A stretch of 64,000 nucleotides of DNA from Corallium rubrum (taxonomy: Eukaryota; Cnidaria; Anthozoa; Scleralcyonacea; Coralliidae): positions 11,043,012-11,107,011 of the forward strand of contig OZ036005.1 in assembly GCA_964035015.1 (NCBI GenBank), in the 5' to 3' direction. Under the pieces are notes generated by a model, which was given only the letters and a program-made list of their open reading frames with translations, made no database searches and had not been told where the DNA came from. Of this stretch, positions 10,775 through 21,590 are shown piece after piece; position 1 is the stretch's first letter; each line of letters opens with the position of its first letter. A program made the position numbers and the translations under genes.

Positions 10775-11450
10775 AGATAAAGTAGCCGGTGGTTTGGAAT
10801 ATATTATAACGCTATTTAATTGATATTCATAACTACCGTCTACCCGGCTACTAGTTCAAACCTTGTTAAATTGACCGGCTATTGACCGGCTACCATATGG
10901 AAACGACCGGCTATCGAGCTAAAGTAGCCGGTGGTTTGGAATATATTATAACGCTATTTAATTGATATTCATGACTACCGTCTTCCCGGCTACTAGTTAA
11001 AACCTTGTTACATTGACCGGCTATTGACCGGCTACCATATGGAAACGACCGGCTATCGAGCTAAAGTAGCCGGTGGTTTGGAATATATTATAACGCTACT
11101 TAATTGATATTCATAACTACCGTCTATCCGGCTACTAGTTCAAACCATGTTAAATTGACCGGCTACTGACCGGCTACCATATGGAAATGACCGGCTACTT
11201 TAGCTCGGTAGCCGGTCGTTTCCATATGGTAGCCGGTCAGTAGCCAGTAAACTTAACAAGGTTTTAACTAGTAGCCGGGTAGACGGTAGTTATGAATATC
11301 AATTAAATAGCGTTATAATATATTCCAAACCACCGGCTACTTTAGCTGGGTAGCCGGTCGTTTCCATATGGTAGCCGCTCGGTAGCCGGTCAATTTAACA
11401 ACGTTTTAACTAGTAGCCGGGTAGACGGTAGTTATGAATATCAATTAAGC
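10740..11450. repeat. 142-bp iteron-like repeat array 1 (palindromic, centre ~11,197)
   Basis: Three forward units (GTAGCCGGTGGTTTGGAATA at ~10,785, ~10,927, ~11,068; step ~142 bp) are followed by inverted units up to 11,450. Each unit has several copies of GACCGGCTAC or GACCGGCTACC, the word CATATGGAAACGACCGG and GGAATATATTATAACG. Short motif clusters of this kind resemble iterons recognised by replication initiators. Confidence 0.85.
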
Positions 11451-12295
11451 TACAGATCTAATTTACATATATATTCTCTCTCATTAAATATAACCGTATT
11501 TTCTCAAAGAAAAACAGCGATTTTGACAGTGGGAACGCTTTGTTGAGATTCAGTAATCTGAAGTAAAAGTTAGGCACTAAATGCTATACCGTAAGGCCCA
11601 CTCTCTTCAAGATGTGTACATTTGTGGTATGGAAAATTACGATTACCTCACCACCATACAATGGAACCAAGAACCCTAACCCTAATCACAAACAGGGACA
11701 GTTTGTGGTATGGAAAATTACGATTACCTCACCACCATACAATGGAACCATGAACCCTAACCCTAATCACAAACAGGGACAGTTTGTGGTATGGAAAATT
11801 ACGATTACCTCACCACCATACAATGGAACCATGAACCCTAACCCTAATCACAAACCGGGGAAGCTTGTGGTATGGTAAATTACGATTACCTCACCACCAT
11901 ACAATGGAACCATTGAACCCTAACCCTAATCACAAACCGGGAAAGCTTGTGGTATGGAAAATTACGATTACCTCGCCACCATACAATGGAACCACGAACC
12001 CTAACCCTAATCACAAATCCGAGGACGTTTATGGCACGGTTTTTTATTAGGGTTAGGGTTCATGGTTCCATTGTATGGTGGTGAGGTAATCGTAATTTTC
12101 CATAACACAAATGTACACATCTTGAAGAGAGTGGGCGTTACGGTATAGCATTTAGTGCCTAACTTTTACTTCAGATTACTGAATCTCAACAAAGCGTTCC
12201 CACTGTCAAAATCGCTGTTTTTCTTTGAGAAAATACGGTTAGATTTAATGAGAGAGAATATATACGTAAATTAGATCTGTAACTTAATTGATATT
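11450..12295. repeat. large palindrome with telomere-like (TTAGGG) 82-bp unit array 1
   Basis: Outer arms of about 170 bp (AGATCTAATTTAC... and its inverse near 12,280) enclose five forward 82-bp units starting near 11,619, 11,701, 11,783, 11,865 and 11,947. One inverted unit follows (12,046-12,110). Each unit carries CCCTAACCCTAATCAC, i.e. TTAGGGTTAGGG on the opposite strand, plus GGTATGGAAAATTACG and a motif ending in CATACAATGGAACC. The short open frames in this block are translations of the units. Confidence 0.85.
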
Positions 12296-13460
12296 CATAA
12301 CGACCGTCTACCCGGCTACTAGTTAAAACCTTGTTAAATTTACTGCCTACTGACCGGCTATCATATGGAAACGACCGGCTACAGAGAGATTGTAGCCGGT
12401 GGTTTGGAATATATTATAACGCTATTTAATTGATATTCATAACTACCGTCTATCCCGGCTACTAGTTCAAACCTTGTTAAATTGACCGGCTACTGACCGG
12501 CTACCATATGGAAACGACCGGCTATCGAGCTAAAGTAGCCGGTGGTTTGGAATATATTATAACGCTATTTAATTGATATTCATAACTACCGTCTACCCGG
12601 CTACTAGTTCAAACCTTGTTAAATTCACGGGCTACTGACCGGCTACCATATGGAAACGACCGGCTATCGAGCTAAAGTAGCCGGTGGTTTGGAATATATT
12701 ATAACGCTATTTAATTGATATTCATAACTACCGTCTACCCGGCTACTAGTTCAAACCTTGCTAAATTGACTGGCTACTGACCGGCTATCATATGGAAACG
12801 ACCGGCTACAGAGTGATTGTAGCCGGTGGGTCAGAACATATTAACTTCTTCATTGGAAATTGCACTTATTATATATCTATATCAATTTAGACTTTGACTA
12901 CGAATGTCAAAACGTGTTATTCTTTAAAAAACTATCATTATAATCACTTGAAGTTCCTCAAAAAAAAAAAAAACTGCATAAAGTTTCTACTTTACTGCAG
13001 ATCTCTGGAGTTTCGTTGTATGGAAAATTACGATTACCTCATCACCATACAATGGAACCATGAACCCTAACCCTAATAAAATAACCGTGGCATAAACGTA
13101 CTCGATTTGTGATTAGGTTTAGGGTTCATGGTTCCATTGTATGGTGATGAGGTAATCGTAATTTTCCATTCCACAAACTTTCCCGGTTTGTGATTAGGGT
13201 TAGGGTTCATGGTTCCATTGTATGGTGGTGAGGTAATCGTAGTTTTCCATACCACAAACTTTCCCAGTTTGTGATTAGGGTTAGGGTTCATGGTTCCATT
13301 GTATGGTGGTGAGGTAATCGTAATTTTCCATACAACGAAACCCCAGAGATCTGCAGTAAAGTAGAAACTTTATGCAGTTGTTTTTTTTTGAGGAACTTCA
13401 AGTGATAATAATGCCCGTTTTTTTAAACAATAACACGTTTTAACATTCGTAGTCAAAGTC

Positions 13461-13537
<77 letters not shown>

Positions 13538-14115
13538 CATGCAATTTCCAATGAAGAAGTTAATATGTTCTGACCCACCGGCTACAATCACTCTGTAGCC
13601 GGTCGTTTCCATATGATAGCCGGTCAGTAGCCAGACAATTTAACAAGGTTTTAACTAGTTGCCGGATAGACGGCAGTTATGAATATCAATTAAGTAGCGT
13701 TATAATATATTCCAAACCACCGGCTACTTTAGCTCGGTAGCCGGTCGTTTCCATATGGTAGCCGGTCAGTAGCCGGTCAATTTAACAAGGTTTGAACTCG
13801 TAGCCGGGTAGACGGTAGTTATGAACATCAATTAAGTAGCGTTATAATATATTCCAAACCACCGGCTACTTTAGCTCGGTAGCCGGTCATTTCCATATGG
13901 TAGCCGGTCAGTAGCCGGTCAATTTAACATGGTTTTAACTAGTAGCCGGGTAGACGGTAGTTATGAATATCAATTAAATAGCGTTATAATATATTCCAAA
14001 CCACCGGCTACTTTAGCTCGATAGCCGGTCGTTTCCATATGGTAGCCGGTCAATAGCCGGTCAATTTAACAAGGTTTTAACTAGTAGCCGGGTAGACGGT
14101 AGTTATGAATATCAA
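12295..14115. repeat. 1.8-kb palindrome: 142-bp arrays 2 and 3 around telomere-like array 2
   Basis: Forward 142-bp units run from 12,295 to 12,830. A unique arm follows (TTAGACTTTGACTACGAATG...), then telomere-like units in opposing orientation (13,020-13,340, centre ~13,090), the inverse of the unique arm, a (TA)n tract (13,465-13,535) and inverted 142-bp units to 14,115. The (TA)n expansion is in one arm only. In single-stranded form the block would fold into a very long hairpin. Confidence 0.85.
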
Positions 14116-14225
14116 TTAAGCTACAGATCTAATTTACATATATATTCTCTCGCATTAAATATAACCCTATTTTCTCAAACAAAAACAGCAATTTTGACTG
14201 TGGGAACGCTTTGTTCCCATTCAAT
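14115..14225. repeat. inverted-repeat arm left of the recombinase gene
   Basis: AAGCTACAGATCTAATTTAC through CTGTGGGAACGCTTTGTTC matches 11,445-11,560. It is inverted relative to 16,690-16,800 on the other side of the recombinase gene, so that gene sits between inverted copies. Confidence 0.75.
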
Positions 14226-14430
14226 AATCGGAAGTAAGGTGTATGTAATGAACCGAAAGTTAGCTACCAAAAGGAACGTCTTTTCAATTTTTCGATCTAT
14301 CTAATCCCAAAGGAAGAAGGAAGATATACATGGAAGAGTATAAATATGCGAGATATGTTGAAGATAGATGTAAACACAATTAGCCATCGCCGTTCATGCA
14401 GTAGTTCTTGAAGTTTACCGTGGCCGTTGG

Positions 14431-16095
14431 ATGCCTCGTCGAAATAACCGTATGGTGGATTGGAAGTCCCTCGACGGGGCATTCAAGAAGCCTAGACGGT
14501 TACATCTGCAGACAGACGAAGAAGGCCTTAATCATTGTCCAGTTCCTAACTGCGACCATCCAGGATTTGCCAGTCGAAGAGGCTGTCGAAAGCACGTCAA
14601 AGTAAAACATCCTTGGTACGCGTACTTCGATGAAAAACCGACAATACTCAGCGACAATGTCAAGCCTGTAATTGAAGTTACGTCGACTAAAAGCAAACTG
14701 ACCCTGCCGTGTTGCTCATCGGATAACGAATTCGCTCGTTCTCTTTCGCTATGGTTACAAAGTACAACGGGGGGAGGGAAAACGTCAAAACAAGCAGAAA
14801 TTTCGGTCACGCGAGCTCTTAAATTTCTCAAGTATTGTTGCGGAGAATCGGGCGAGGAGGAGTCAACCGTGTTGTCCACCGTGCAACTTATCGACTATTT
14901 TCTGTGCTCTTCTAAATTTCTAACGAATTTTCTCGACCACCTGGAGGACACCTGGCAGATGGGTCAGTCGGGCCGACTCGGCTATGTAACAAGCATTTCT
15001 GACCTACTCGACTTCCGCAAGTTCAACTCTCCACCTGGTGCTGTCCTTCAGAACTTCTCGGTGACCGAAGTGTACATCAAGCGAGCCAAGAAGTGTCTGG
15101 CAAAGCAGATGCGTTCGCACTGGACGACAGATCTGGACATTGAGACACTGGAATCGAGAAGAAGTTGGGCTTCCTTAGCCGAGTTGCAGACAATCGTTCC
15201 ATTTCACATCGAGCGCTACAAGCAGATTTTAGAAGAGTGCAGAAAATTGTCAACTTTTGTTACGTCAAGCGACTTAACATTTGCCACGCGATTCCTCGCA
15301 GTATTTATGTTTGTTAAAGTAAAGGGTTGTCGTCCGATGACCTATCAACATTTGACAGTCACTATGTTTGAAAATGCGAAGCACAACGGTGGGATGGTAG
15401 ACCAAACAATTTTTAAAACCGCTAAAAAGTACGGTTTCGATTCTTTGTATTTTGACGAAGTGAGCTTGGTAGTAGTCGACGACTATGTTCGTTTTGTCAG
15501 ACCTCTTCTCCTGCCGCAATGCGAGTACTTGCTGCTAAACCGAAACGGTGCGCAATTTCAAAAATTGACTGAACTATTGAGCGTGCTGGTGTTTCAGGCC
15601 ATAGGAAAGTACATTCACCCGACGAGATACAGACAGATAATAGAGACTGAAAGTGCCATTGTGTTAGACGTGCAAGAACAGAAGGTGGTTTCGGAAGATC
15701 AGAAACACAGTTCGAACGTTGCTCGAGTGCATTACCAGAAGTTACGCTCGCGGGATGTCGCCATGAAGGGAAAGTTGTGCATGGACAAGCTGCGGGGAGT
15801 CGAAGGCGAAGCAATGGACAGTTGCGTCGAGCAGTTAAACGACGATACTTTACCAAAAGAAAACAGGTGTGGACAACGTCAAAATGAAGACGATTCTGTA
15901 AACAAAATAGGCAGACAACCGGGACGAAAGGACCCGGTGAGGTTTACCAAGCAAGAAGACAATTACATAAGAAGAGGTATCGAGAAGTTTGGACTGCGCT
16001 GGTCTTCCATCCTCCGTCATCCAGCTTTTCATTTCCAAGAGACCAGAGAAGCAAGAACGTTGAGAATGAGAGCAGTAGCTTTGAAATTGATTTAA
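14431..16095 (+). CDS. C2H2 zinc finger - tyrosine recombinase-like - telobox-type Myb protein of the mobile element
   Basis: 554 residues, with the start at the first ATG of the frame (MPRR). A C2H2 finger lies near the N terminus (C36, C41, H55, H60). The central part carries the tyrosine-recombinase signature: R301 in CRPMTYQ, H396-x-x-R399 in HPTRYR, H426 in EDQKHSS and Y435 in VHYQK as the likely nucleophile. This resembles Crypton-like and other eukaryotic YR transposases, but I cannot assign a named clade. Residues ~503-552 form a Myb/SANT-like domain of the telomere-binding type (RFTKQEDNYIRRGIEKFG, W at WSSILRHP, F.F, then ARTLRMRAV). No introns or breaks are needed. It is flanked by inverted repeats and by TTAGGG-containing arrays that the Myb domain could bind. 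The likely role is excision, integration or inversion of the element. Confidence 0.75.
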   Translation: MPRRNNRMVDWKSLDGAFKKPRRLHLQTDEEGLNHCPVPNCDHPGFASRRGCRKHVKVKHPWYAYFDEKPTILSDNVKPVIEVTSTKSKLTLPCCSSDNEFARSLSLWLQSTTGGGKTSKQAEISVTRALKFLKYCCGESGEEESTVLSTVQLIDYFLCSSKFLTNFLDHLEDTWQMGQSGRLGYVTSISDLLDFRKFNSPPGAVLQNFSVTEVYIKRAKKCLAKQMRSHWTTDLDIETLESRRSWASLAELQTIVPFHIERYKQILEECRKLSTFVTSSDLTFATRFLAVFMFVKVKGCRPMTYQHLTVTMFENAKHNGGMVDQTIFKTAKKYGFDSLYFDEVSLVVVDDYVRFVRPLLLPQCEYLLLNRNGAQFQKLTELLSVLVFQAIGKYIHPTRYRQIIETESAIVLDVQEQKVVSEDQKHSSNVARVHYQKLRSRDVAMKGKLCMDKLRGVEGEAMDSCVEQLNDDTLPKENRCGQRQNEDDSVNKIGRQPGRKDPVRFTKQEDNYIRRGIEKFGLRWSSILRHPAFHFQETREARTLRMRAVALKLI

Positions 16096-16254
16096 CGCTG
16101 CTGCTTTCGCCAAACACAAACAGCTTGATAGGTGTAACTTTTTCACATAACATGTATACTAAGTTTATAATAGAGTAAACATAATATGTAGAATTTGTTT
16201 ATAAAAAAACGAAGAAAATACATCAATTTAAGAGAACAATGTGTAGGGTGAGGC

Positions 16255-16635
16255 CCCCTGTTCCGAAGGTGTGTAAACCATACCTTTAATCACAAAACCG
16301 GGAAGTTTGTGGTATGGAAAATTATCATTACCTCCATACAATGGAACCATGAACCTTACACCCTAATCACAAACCGGGGAAGTTTGTGGTATGGAAAATT
16401 ACGATTACCTCACCATCATACAATGGAACCATGAACCCTAACCCCAATCCGAAAAACCTCATAAACGTCCTCGATTTGTGATTAGGGTTAGGGTTCATGG
16501 TTCCATTGTATGGTGGTGAGGTAATCTTAATTTTCCGTACCACAAACTTCCCCGGTTTGAGATTAGGGTTAGGGTTCATGGTTCCATTGTATGGTGGTGA
16601 GGTAATCGTAATTTTCTATACCACAAATGTACACC
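16255..16635. repeat. telomere-like (TTAGGG) unit array 3
   Basis: Two forward and two inverted copies of the 82-bp family (CCCTAATCAC and GATTAGGGTTAGGG words), slightly more decayed than the other arrays. It is followed by an inverted arm (16,640-16,800) matching 11,450-11,610. Confidence 0.8.
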
Positions 16636-16799
16636 TCTTGAAGAGAGTGGGCCTTACGGCATAGCATTTAGCGCCTAATTTTTGCTTCAGATTACTGAAT
16701 CTGAACAAAGCGTTCCCTCTGTCAAAATTCCTGTTTTTGTTTGAGAAAAGAGGGGTATAGTTACTGCGAGAGAACATATATGTAAATTAGATCTGTAAC

Positions 16800-17215
16800 T
16801 TAATTGATATTCATAACTACCGTCTACCCGGCTACTAGTTAAAACCATGTTAAATTTATCGGCTACTGACCGGCTACCATATGGAAACGACCGGCTAACG
16901 AGCTAAAGTAGCCGGTGGTTTGGAATATATTATAACGCTATTTAATTGATATTCATGACTGCCGTCTTCCCGGCTACTGGTTAAAACCTTGTTAAATTGA
17001 CCGGCTACTGACCGGCTACCATATGGAAACGACCGGCTACCGAGCTAAAGTAGCCGGTGGTTTGGAATATATTATAACGCTATTTAATTGATATTCATAA
17101 CTACCGTCTATCCGGCTACTAGTTAAAACCATGTTAAATTGACCGGCTACTGACCGGCTACCATATGGAAACGACCGGCTACCGAGCTCAGGTAGCCAGT
17201 AGTTCGGAATATATT
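16800..17215. repeat. 142-bp iteron-like repeat array 4
   Basis: Three forward units of the GACCGGCTAC family, ending with a diverged unit (GGTAGCCAGTAGTTCGG) at about 17,205. The same TATTAACTTCTT word follows the arrays at 12,840 and 17,212, suggesting a natural unit edge. Confidence 0.8.
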
Positions 17216-17250
17216 AACTTCTTTATTTGGTCCTCTGAGAGGAAACAAAC

Positions 17251-17430
17251 GGAACGAAATAACCTTTAAAATAAGGAACAAAGAGGTCCTATTTAAAGCG
17301 GTCTAGCTCATGCGGAACTACTTGTTCCTATGAGAACGAATAACGGGAACGAAATAACCTTTCAAATAAGGAACAAAGAGGTCCTATTTAAAGCGGTGTA
17401 GCTCATGCGGAACAATTTGTTCTTAATTTA
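17251..17430. repeat. 95-bp direct repeat
   Basis: GGAACGAAATAACCTTTAAA through GCTCATGCGGAAC at 17,251 recurs at 17,346 with a few changes. The neighbouring sequence is full of GGAAC/GTTCC words. It may be the outer edge of the mobile element. Confidence 0.6.
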
Positions 17431-18224
17431 AGCCCGTTCCTATTTTTGAATATCGGAACAAAACATTCCTCAATTCAAATAAGAACGAAACGTTCCACTT
17501 GAATATATTCCTTTTCAAAAGGTACAAACGCAGCGAGTACCGAAATCTAAGCGGTACAAAAAGTTCCTCTAGATGCCGTTCCTAAAATCAAAACAAAGTA
17601 CTTCCAACCTTAAGCCGGAATTTAAATTTCGTTCTCATTTAGTCATAACCGCACCCAATATTCTGTTTAACCGATTGTTATAACCCCAGTGGACCCATAA
17701 ACCTTTCCTATCGACGGTTTATCGTAAAAACAAAGCACTGGCGAACACTACAACACAAAACAACACAACAAATAAGAACAAATATAAGGAAATGAGGACA
17801 ACCACTATAAAATAAACTACAACGCTCAAAAATATATAACCGAACACTTTTCGGTTAGCTTTGGCTATGCTAAAACATCCTGAGCGTTTGCATGCACTTT
17901 ACCTTGAGGATAAAGGGTTGATAAACTATTTCCTAAAAGAAAAACCATATACAGTAAGATTATTCCCAAGCGTACATATAATAAAACAATTTATTTTATA
18001 TTGATTAAAAACTGGTATCTTTTGTAACTAGAAAAAAATTAAGACAAAATAATTGCGGAAAACATCTCTAGAAAAATTATATGACCGGTACCGCATACGA
18101 CTACGTTCGAAACGTCAGTATTTCATTGTCAAAATTACCTCGGCAGTTTCACTTTTTCACTTTGCTCTAAAAAAATTATAGTTGTTGATAATTATTCGTT
18201 GCATTCTTTCAAGTGTTGACATAC
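17431..18224. other. intron sequence, no gene seen
   Basis: AT-rich sequence between the mobile element and the Cys-rich exon. A hairpin-like ACCGAAC...TTCGGTTAG lies near 17,840. No coding or RNA feature is supported. Confidence 0.4.
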
Positions 18225-18454
18225 CTTGCACTCCTCCATAACATTTCTCGTTGCTTATACAAAATGGTTCTTTGAGAAGGAAAGACTTTGCTTTACTATA
18301 CTGGCACCAACTGCACGACGTTTGACGATAACAAATTTCTTCATCATCTGTTTTCTTACAATCATTTTCAAAACAGTTTTTCAGAGTTTCGTGGGACTCC
18401 TCAGGAGCATCAAAGGTACTCAAAACTGGAGGTGGCACTGGACAGAGTGGGACG
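18225..18454 (-). CDS. VWA-Cache gene exon: Cys-rich membrane-proximal segment
   Basis: Entered in phase 2 and left in phase 1 at donor GTATGT. It encodes a segment with eight spaced Cys (NCFENDCKKTDDEEICYRQ, TSCSWCQYSK, PFCISNEKCYGG), which fits a disulfide-bonded stalk before the transmembrane helix. The acceptor is a tandem GAGCAG, so either 18,454 or 18,457 could start the exon, adding or removing one Ser without changing frame. Confidence 0.75.
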
Positions 18455-18478
18455 CTGCTCAAAATAAAACATGACCAT

Positions 18479-19020
18479 GATGATGACCAAGAAAATGATC
18501 ATGACCATGACCATGACCATGACCATGACCATGACCATGACCATGACCATGACCATGACCATGACCATGACCATAAATAACCATTGACCATGACCATATG
18601 ACCATTAACCATGACCATTGCCCATGACCATGACCATACGACCATAAGACCATTGAGCATGAGCGTGACCATAACCATATGACTATGATCAATGACCATA
18701 TGACCATTGACCATGATCATGATCAAGACCATGCCGACGACGATGGAAATGAAATGAAAATAAGAAAGAAATTGGAAACAAAATCTAAAAATAAAAATAA
18801 AAATAAAAATAAAAATAAAAATAAAAATAAAAATAAAAATAAAAATAAAAATAAAAATAAAAATAAAAATAAAAATAAAAATAAAAATAAAAATAAAAAT
18901 AAAAATAAGAATAAAAATAAAAATGAAAATAAAAATAAAAAAAAATTTTAAAAAAAAGTAAAAATGAAAATAAAAATAAAAATATAAATGAAAATAAAAA
19001 TAAAAATGAAAATGAAAAAT
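18479..19020. repeat. intron filled with (CCATGA)n and (AAAAAT)n microsatellites
   Basis: (ATGACC)n runs from about 18,482 to 18,574 with decayed units to 18,735. An (AAAAAT)n tract runs from 18,785 to 18,930 with decayed units to 19,020. These make up almost all of the intron between the exons at 18,454 and 19,045. Confidence 0.93.
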
Positions 19021-19044
19021 AAAACATTTACTTGTCAGTTTTAC

Positions 19045-19186
19045 CTGCTTGGCGGAAACTTATTCTTGCAATATTTATATTCAAGTTTGGATTTAAAAGG
19101 ACAAACACACTCCTTTGGGCTGGCAATATAGAGTGAACTAGGACAATGACAAGTACCTCGAGAACATTTAGAATTATCTACCATTC
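19045..19186 (-). CDS. VWA-Cache gene exon: short Cys-rich segment
   Basis: The acceptor is TATATTTTATAG, entered in phase 1; the donor is GTAAAA, left in phase 2. It encodes MVDNSKCSRGTCHCPSSLYI, then ECVCPFKSKLEYKYCKNKFP. Six Cys fit the pattern of the extracellular Cys-rich region shared with the next exon. The phase match with 26,574 resolves which of two possible donors that exon uses. Confidence 0.7.
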
Positions 19187-19249
19187 CTATAAAATATATG
19201 TTTAGATTTTTATTATTCTGAGAAGAAATGGGAACAAAAGGTACGCTAT

Positions 19250-20220
19250 GCGTACATGTATCTGCGCCAAATCTTGTAATAAGATCTTAAACGATCTTAC
19301 AACATCTTATAAGATTTTAGCGACATCTAATAAGATAACAAACGTATTGGGATATATCTTCACTGCAGTTGAGCCGGATACCGCGTGTTTAAAGTATACC
19401 CCTGAATCGTCTGTAGGTTTGTGCCATTCACGAAACTTCTACAATCTGAGATAGAGCGTTAAATTCGGTACAACATATGTGAATTAGAGAAAAGGCTATT
19501 TGAACTGACATGAGCGCAAATATCAAATTGCATTATTACGCTATTTACTTGATGGCGTACGGGCGAACGTGGTCATATTTAAAGTAAATCAATCATCTGT
19601 ACGTTTGTGCTATTTGGGAAACTTGTACGGTTAGATAGAGCGTTAAATTCTGTACAACAATGAACATATGTGAATTAGAGAACATGGTATAGAATAACAA
19701 CGGCGAAAAGTCTGTTTGAACTGACATGAGCGCGCAAATATCAAATTGCATTATTACGCTATTTACTTGGCGTACGGTCGAACGCGGTCATATTTAAAGT
19801 AAATCAATCGTCTGTAGGTTTGTGCCATTTGGGAAACTTGCACGGTTAGATAGAGCGTTAAATTCTGTACAACATATGTGAATTAGAAAAATCGAATAGA
19901 ATTGCAACGGAGAAAAATATATTTGAACTGAGATGAGCGCAAATATCAAATTGAATTATTACGCTATTTACTTGGCGTACGGTCGAACGGGGTCATATTT
20001 AAAGTAAATCAATCGTCTGTAGGTTTGTACCATTTGGGAAACTTGTACGGTTAGATAGAGCGTTAAATTCTGTACAACATATGTGAATTAGAGAACATGG
20101 TATAGAATAACAACGGAGAAAAGGCTATTTGAACGGACATGAGCGCAAATATCAAATTGCATTATTACGCTATTTACTTGGCGTACGGTCAAACGCAATC
20201 ATTTTAAAGTATCCCTGAAT
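19250..20220. repeat. ~200-bp tandem repeat, about four units
   Basis: The word GCGTTAAATTC recurs at 19,456, 19,651, 19,854 and 20,059 (steps 195-205 bp). Each unit also holds ACATATGTGAATTAGAGAA, GAGCGCAAATATCAAATTG and GGCGTACGGTCGAACG. No coding potential is seen. Confidence 0.85.
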
Positions 20221-20459
20221 CATACTACTCCAATCATACAGCATTGCAATTGACTTTCTTCGAAAATAATGTTGTTCTTCGTCTCACTCCGTAGTTCATA
20301 CAACATGGCGAGGAAATATAAACAGTCACACTACTGCACACATTACAGGTCAGCGGTTACACCAAAAAGTTAACACACAAACACACAAACACACAACCCG
20401 ATAGCAATATATCTGCGCGTTACGCAGATACAAAAACCACACAATAATCTAAAGATGTG

Positions 20460-21538
20460 AAAGTGATCAGTACTCACAACCTGCGAGCAGACCCTTATAA
20501 ATACTCACTGCTGGCAACTCGTAAAATAAGGCTCTGCCGAAATCGAGTCGAATCTCTGTCGAGCACGCGCGAGAAACATTGTCAACCCACTTCCGCTTAA
20601 TATTAACTTAATCGAGTGACGAGAGCGATTGTACAATTCATTCCAGCGAACTCTATAGTCTATAGTCTATAGATTCATTCTCGTTCCATTGCAGATTATT
20701 ATTAGAACTAGAAATACATAAATGCAATAACCCCTCGCTCGCTTTTACAGCAACCCCTCCTTGGGCTCTTTTTTATTGGAGGCCTGGAAATAGCTACTCC
20801 TGTCGGAACGATGAAAATATAGTTTTAATTATGGTAGAATATTTGAAATAAAAAAAAACACTCTATTTTCTTGAAGAAAAATGCCACAAAGAACAAAATT
20901 TGAATTGCTGAAAATGTTTTCACATACATGTTAATAAATATTTCAACAGCATTTGTACGTTTGACAAAAAAAAAAAATGTTCCTTCTCCATTTTTTATGC
21001 TAAATTATAAACAACCGCTAAGTCATATGTAGTTTTACAATAAAAAAACTATTTAAAAGGAGATAAGACGGCAGCCACAGGTAAAAAATACAACGTAACG
21101 GGCATTGGCAAGAAAAAACATGCAATCGATATGATACGTACTTGAAGGACACACAAAACATAAAACAAAATTAACAGTGATAGATGTAAACAGGGAAACT
21201 CGAACAGTTTTGCTACTAAGTGTTCGTGATTACTGAGAGCGACTGCTCTATATTTTTACCGTAGCTTACACCTTTCGGACTTTATCTTCGTTGGTTTTAT
21301 ATTTTGACTATTTCTTTTTCCTTCTTTCGAGTTGGTTTGACGGGTTTCCATCAGTCAAGACTTTATACGTAAACGTTGATTTGTTTCTGTTCTTTTGAAA
21401 AGGATGTACGCATCCCAAAAACTCCTTTCTCAAGTCTTTTTGACAAGAATAATATATTAGTTCAAATCTTTTTTAAATCTTTTTTGTCAAGAACTATTGT
21501 TTCCAGTGCCCCACAATCTTCACCGAGCGTGGTCCGTC

Positions 21539-21590
<52 letters not shown>

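Larger units (their letters stand above)
7381..17215 (+). mobile_element. SF3-helicase / tyrosine-recombinase element with telomere-like and iteron repeat palindromes
   Basis: A unit of about 9.8 kb within a single intron of the VWA-Cache gene. It has a spliced SF3 helicase gene (7,559-10,409), a non-coding block of nested inverted repeats (10,740-14,230), a zinc finger/tyrosine-recombinase-like/Myb gene (14,431-16,095) and a final repeat block (16,255-17,215). Both genes are on the plus strand, opposite to the host gene. Two repeat families are shared by all non-coding blocks, which ties the parts into one element. The left end is taken as the edge of the (CAA)n tract. The right end is the last copy of the 142-bp repeat, though a further 95-bp direct repeat (17,251-17,430) may belong. 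No target-site duplication could be identified, and no capsid or HUH endonuclease motif was seen. Confidence 0.7.

Noticed and set aside
11612-12050. CRISPR-like array
   Set aside because: The units are longer than CRISPR repeats, have no variable spacers, flip orientation and lie in an animal genome.
11612-13340. Chromosome end or true telomere tract
   Set aside because: TTAGGG occurs only twice per 82-bp unit and coding exons of one gene lie on both sides.
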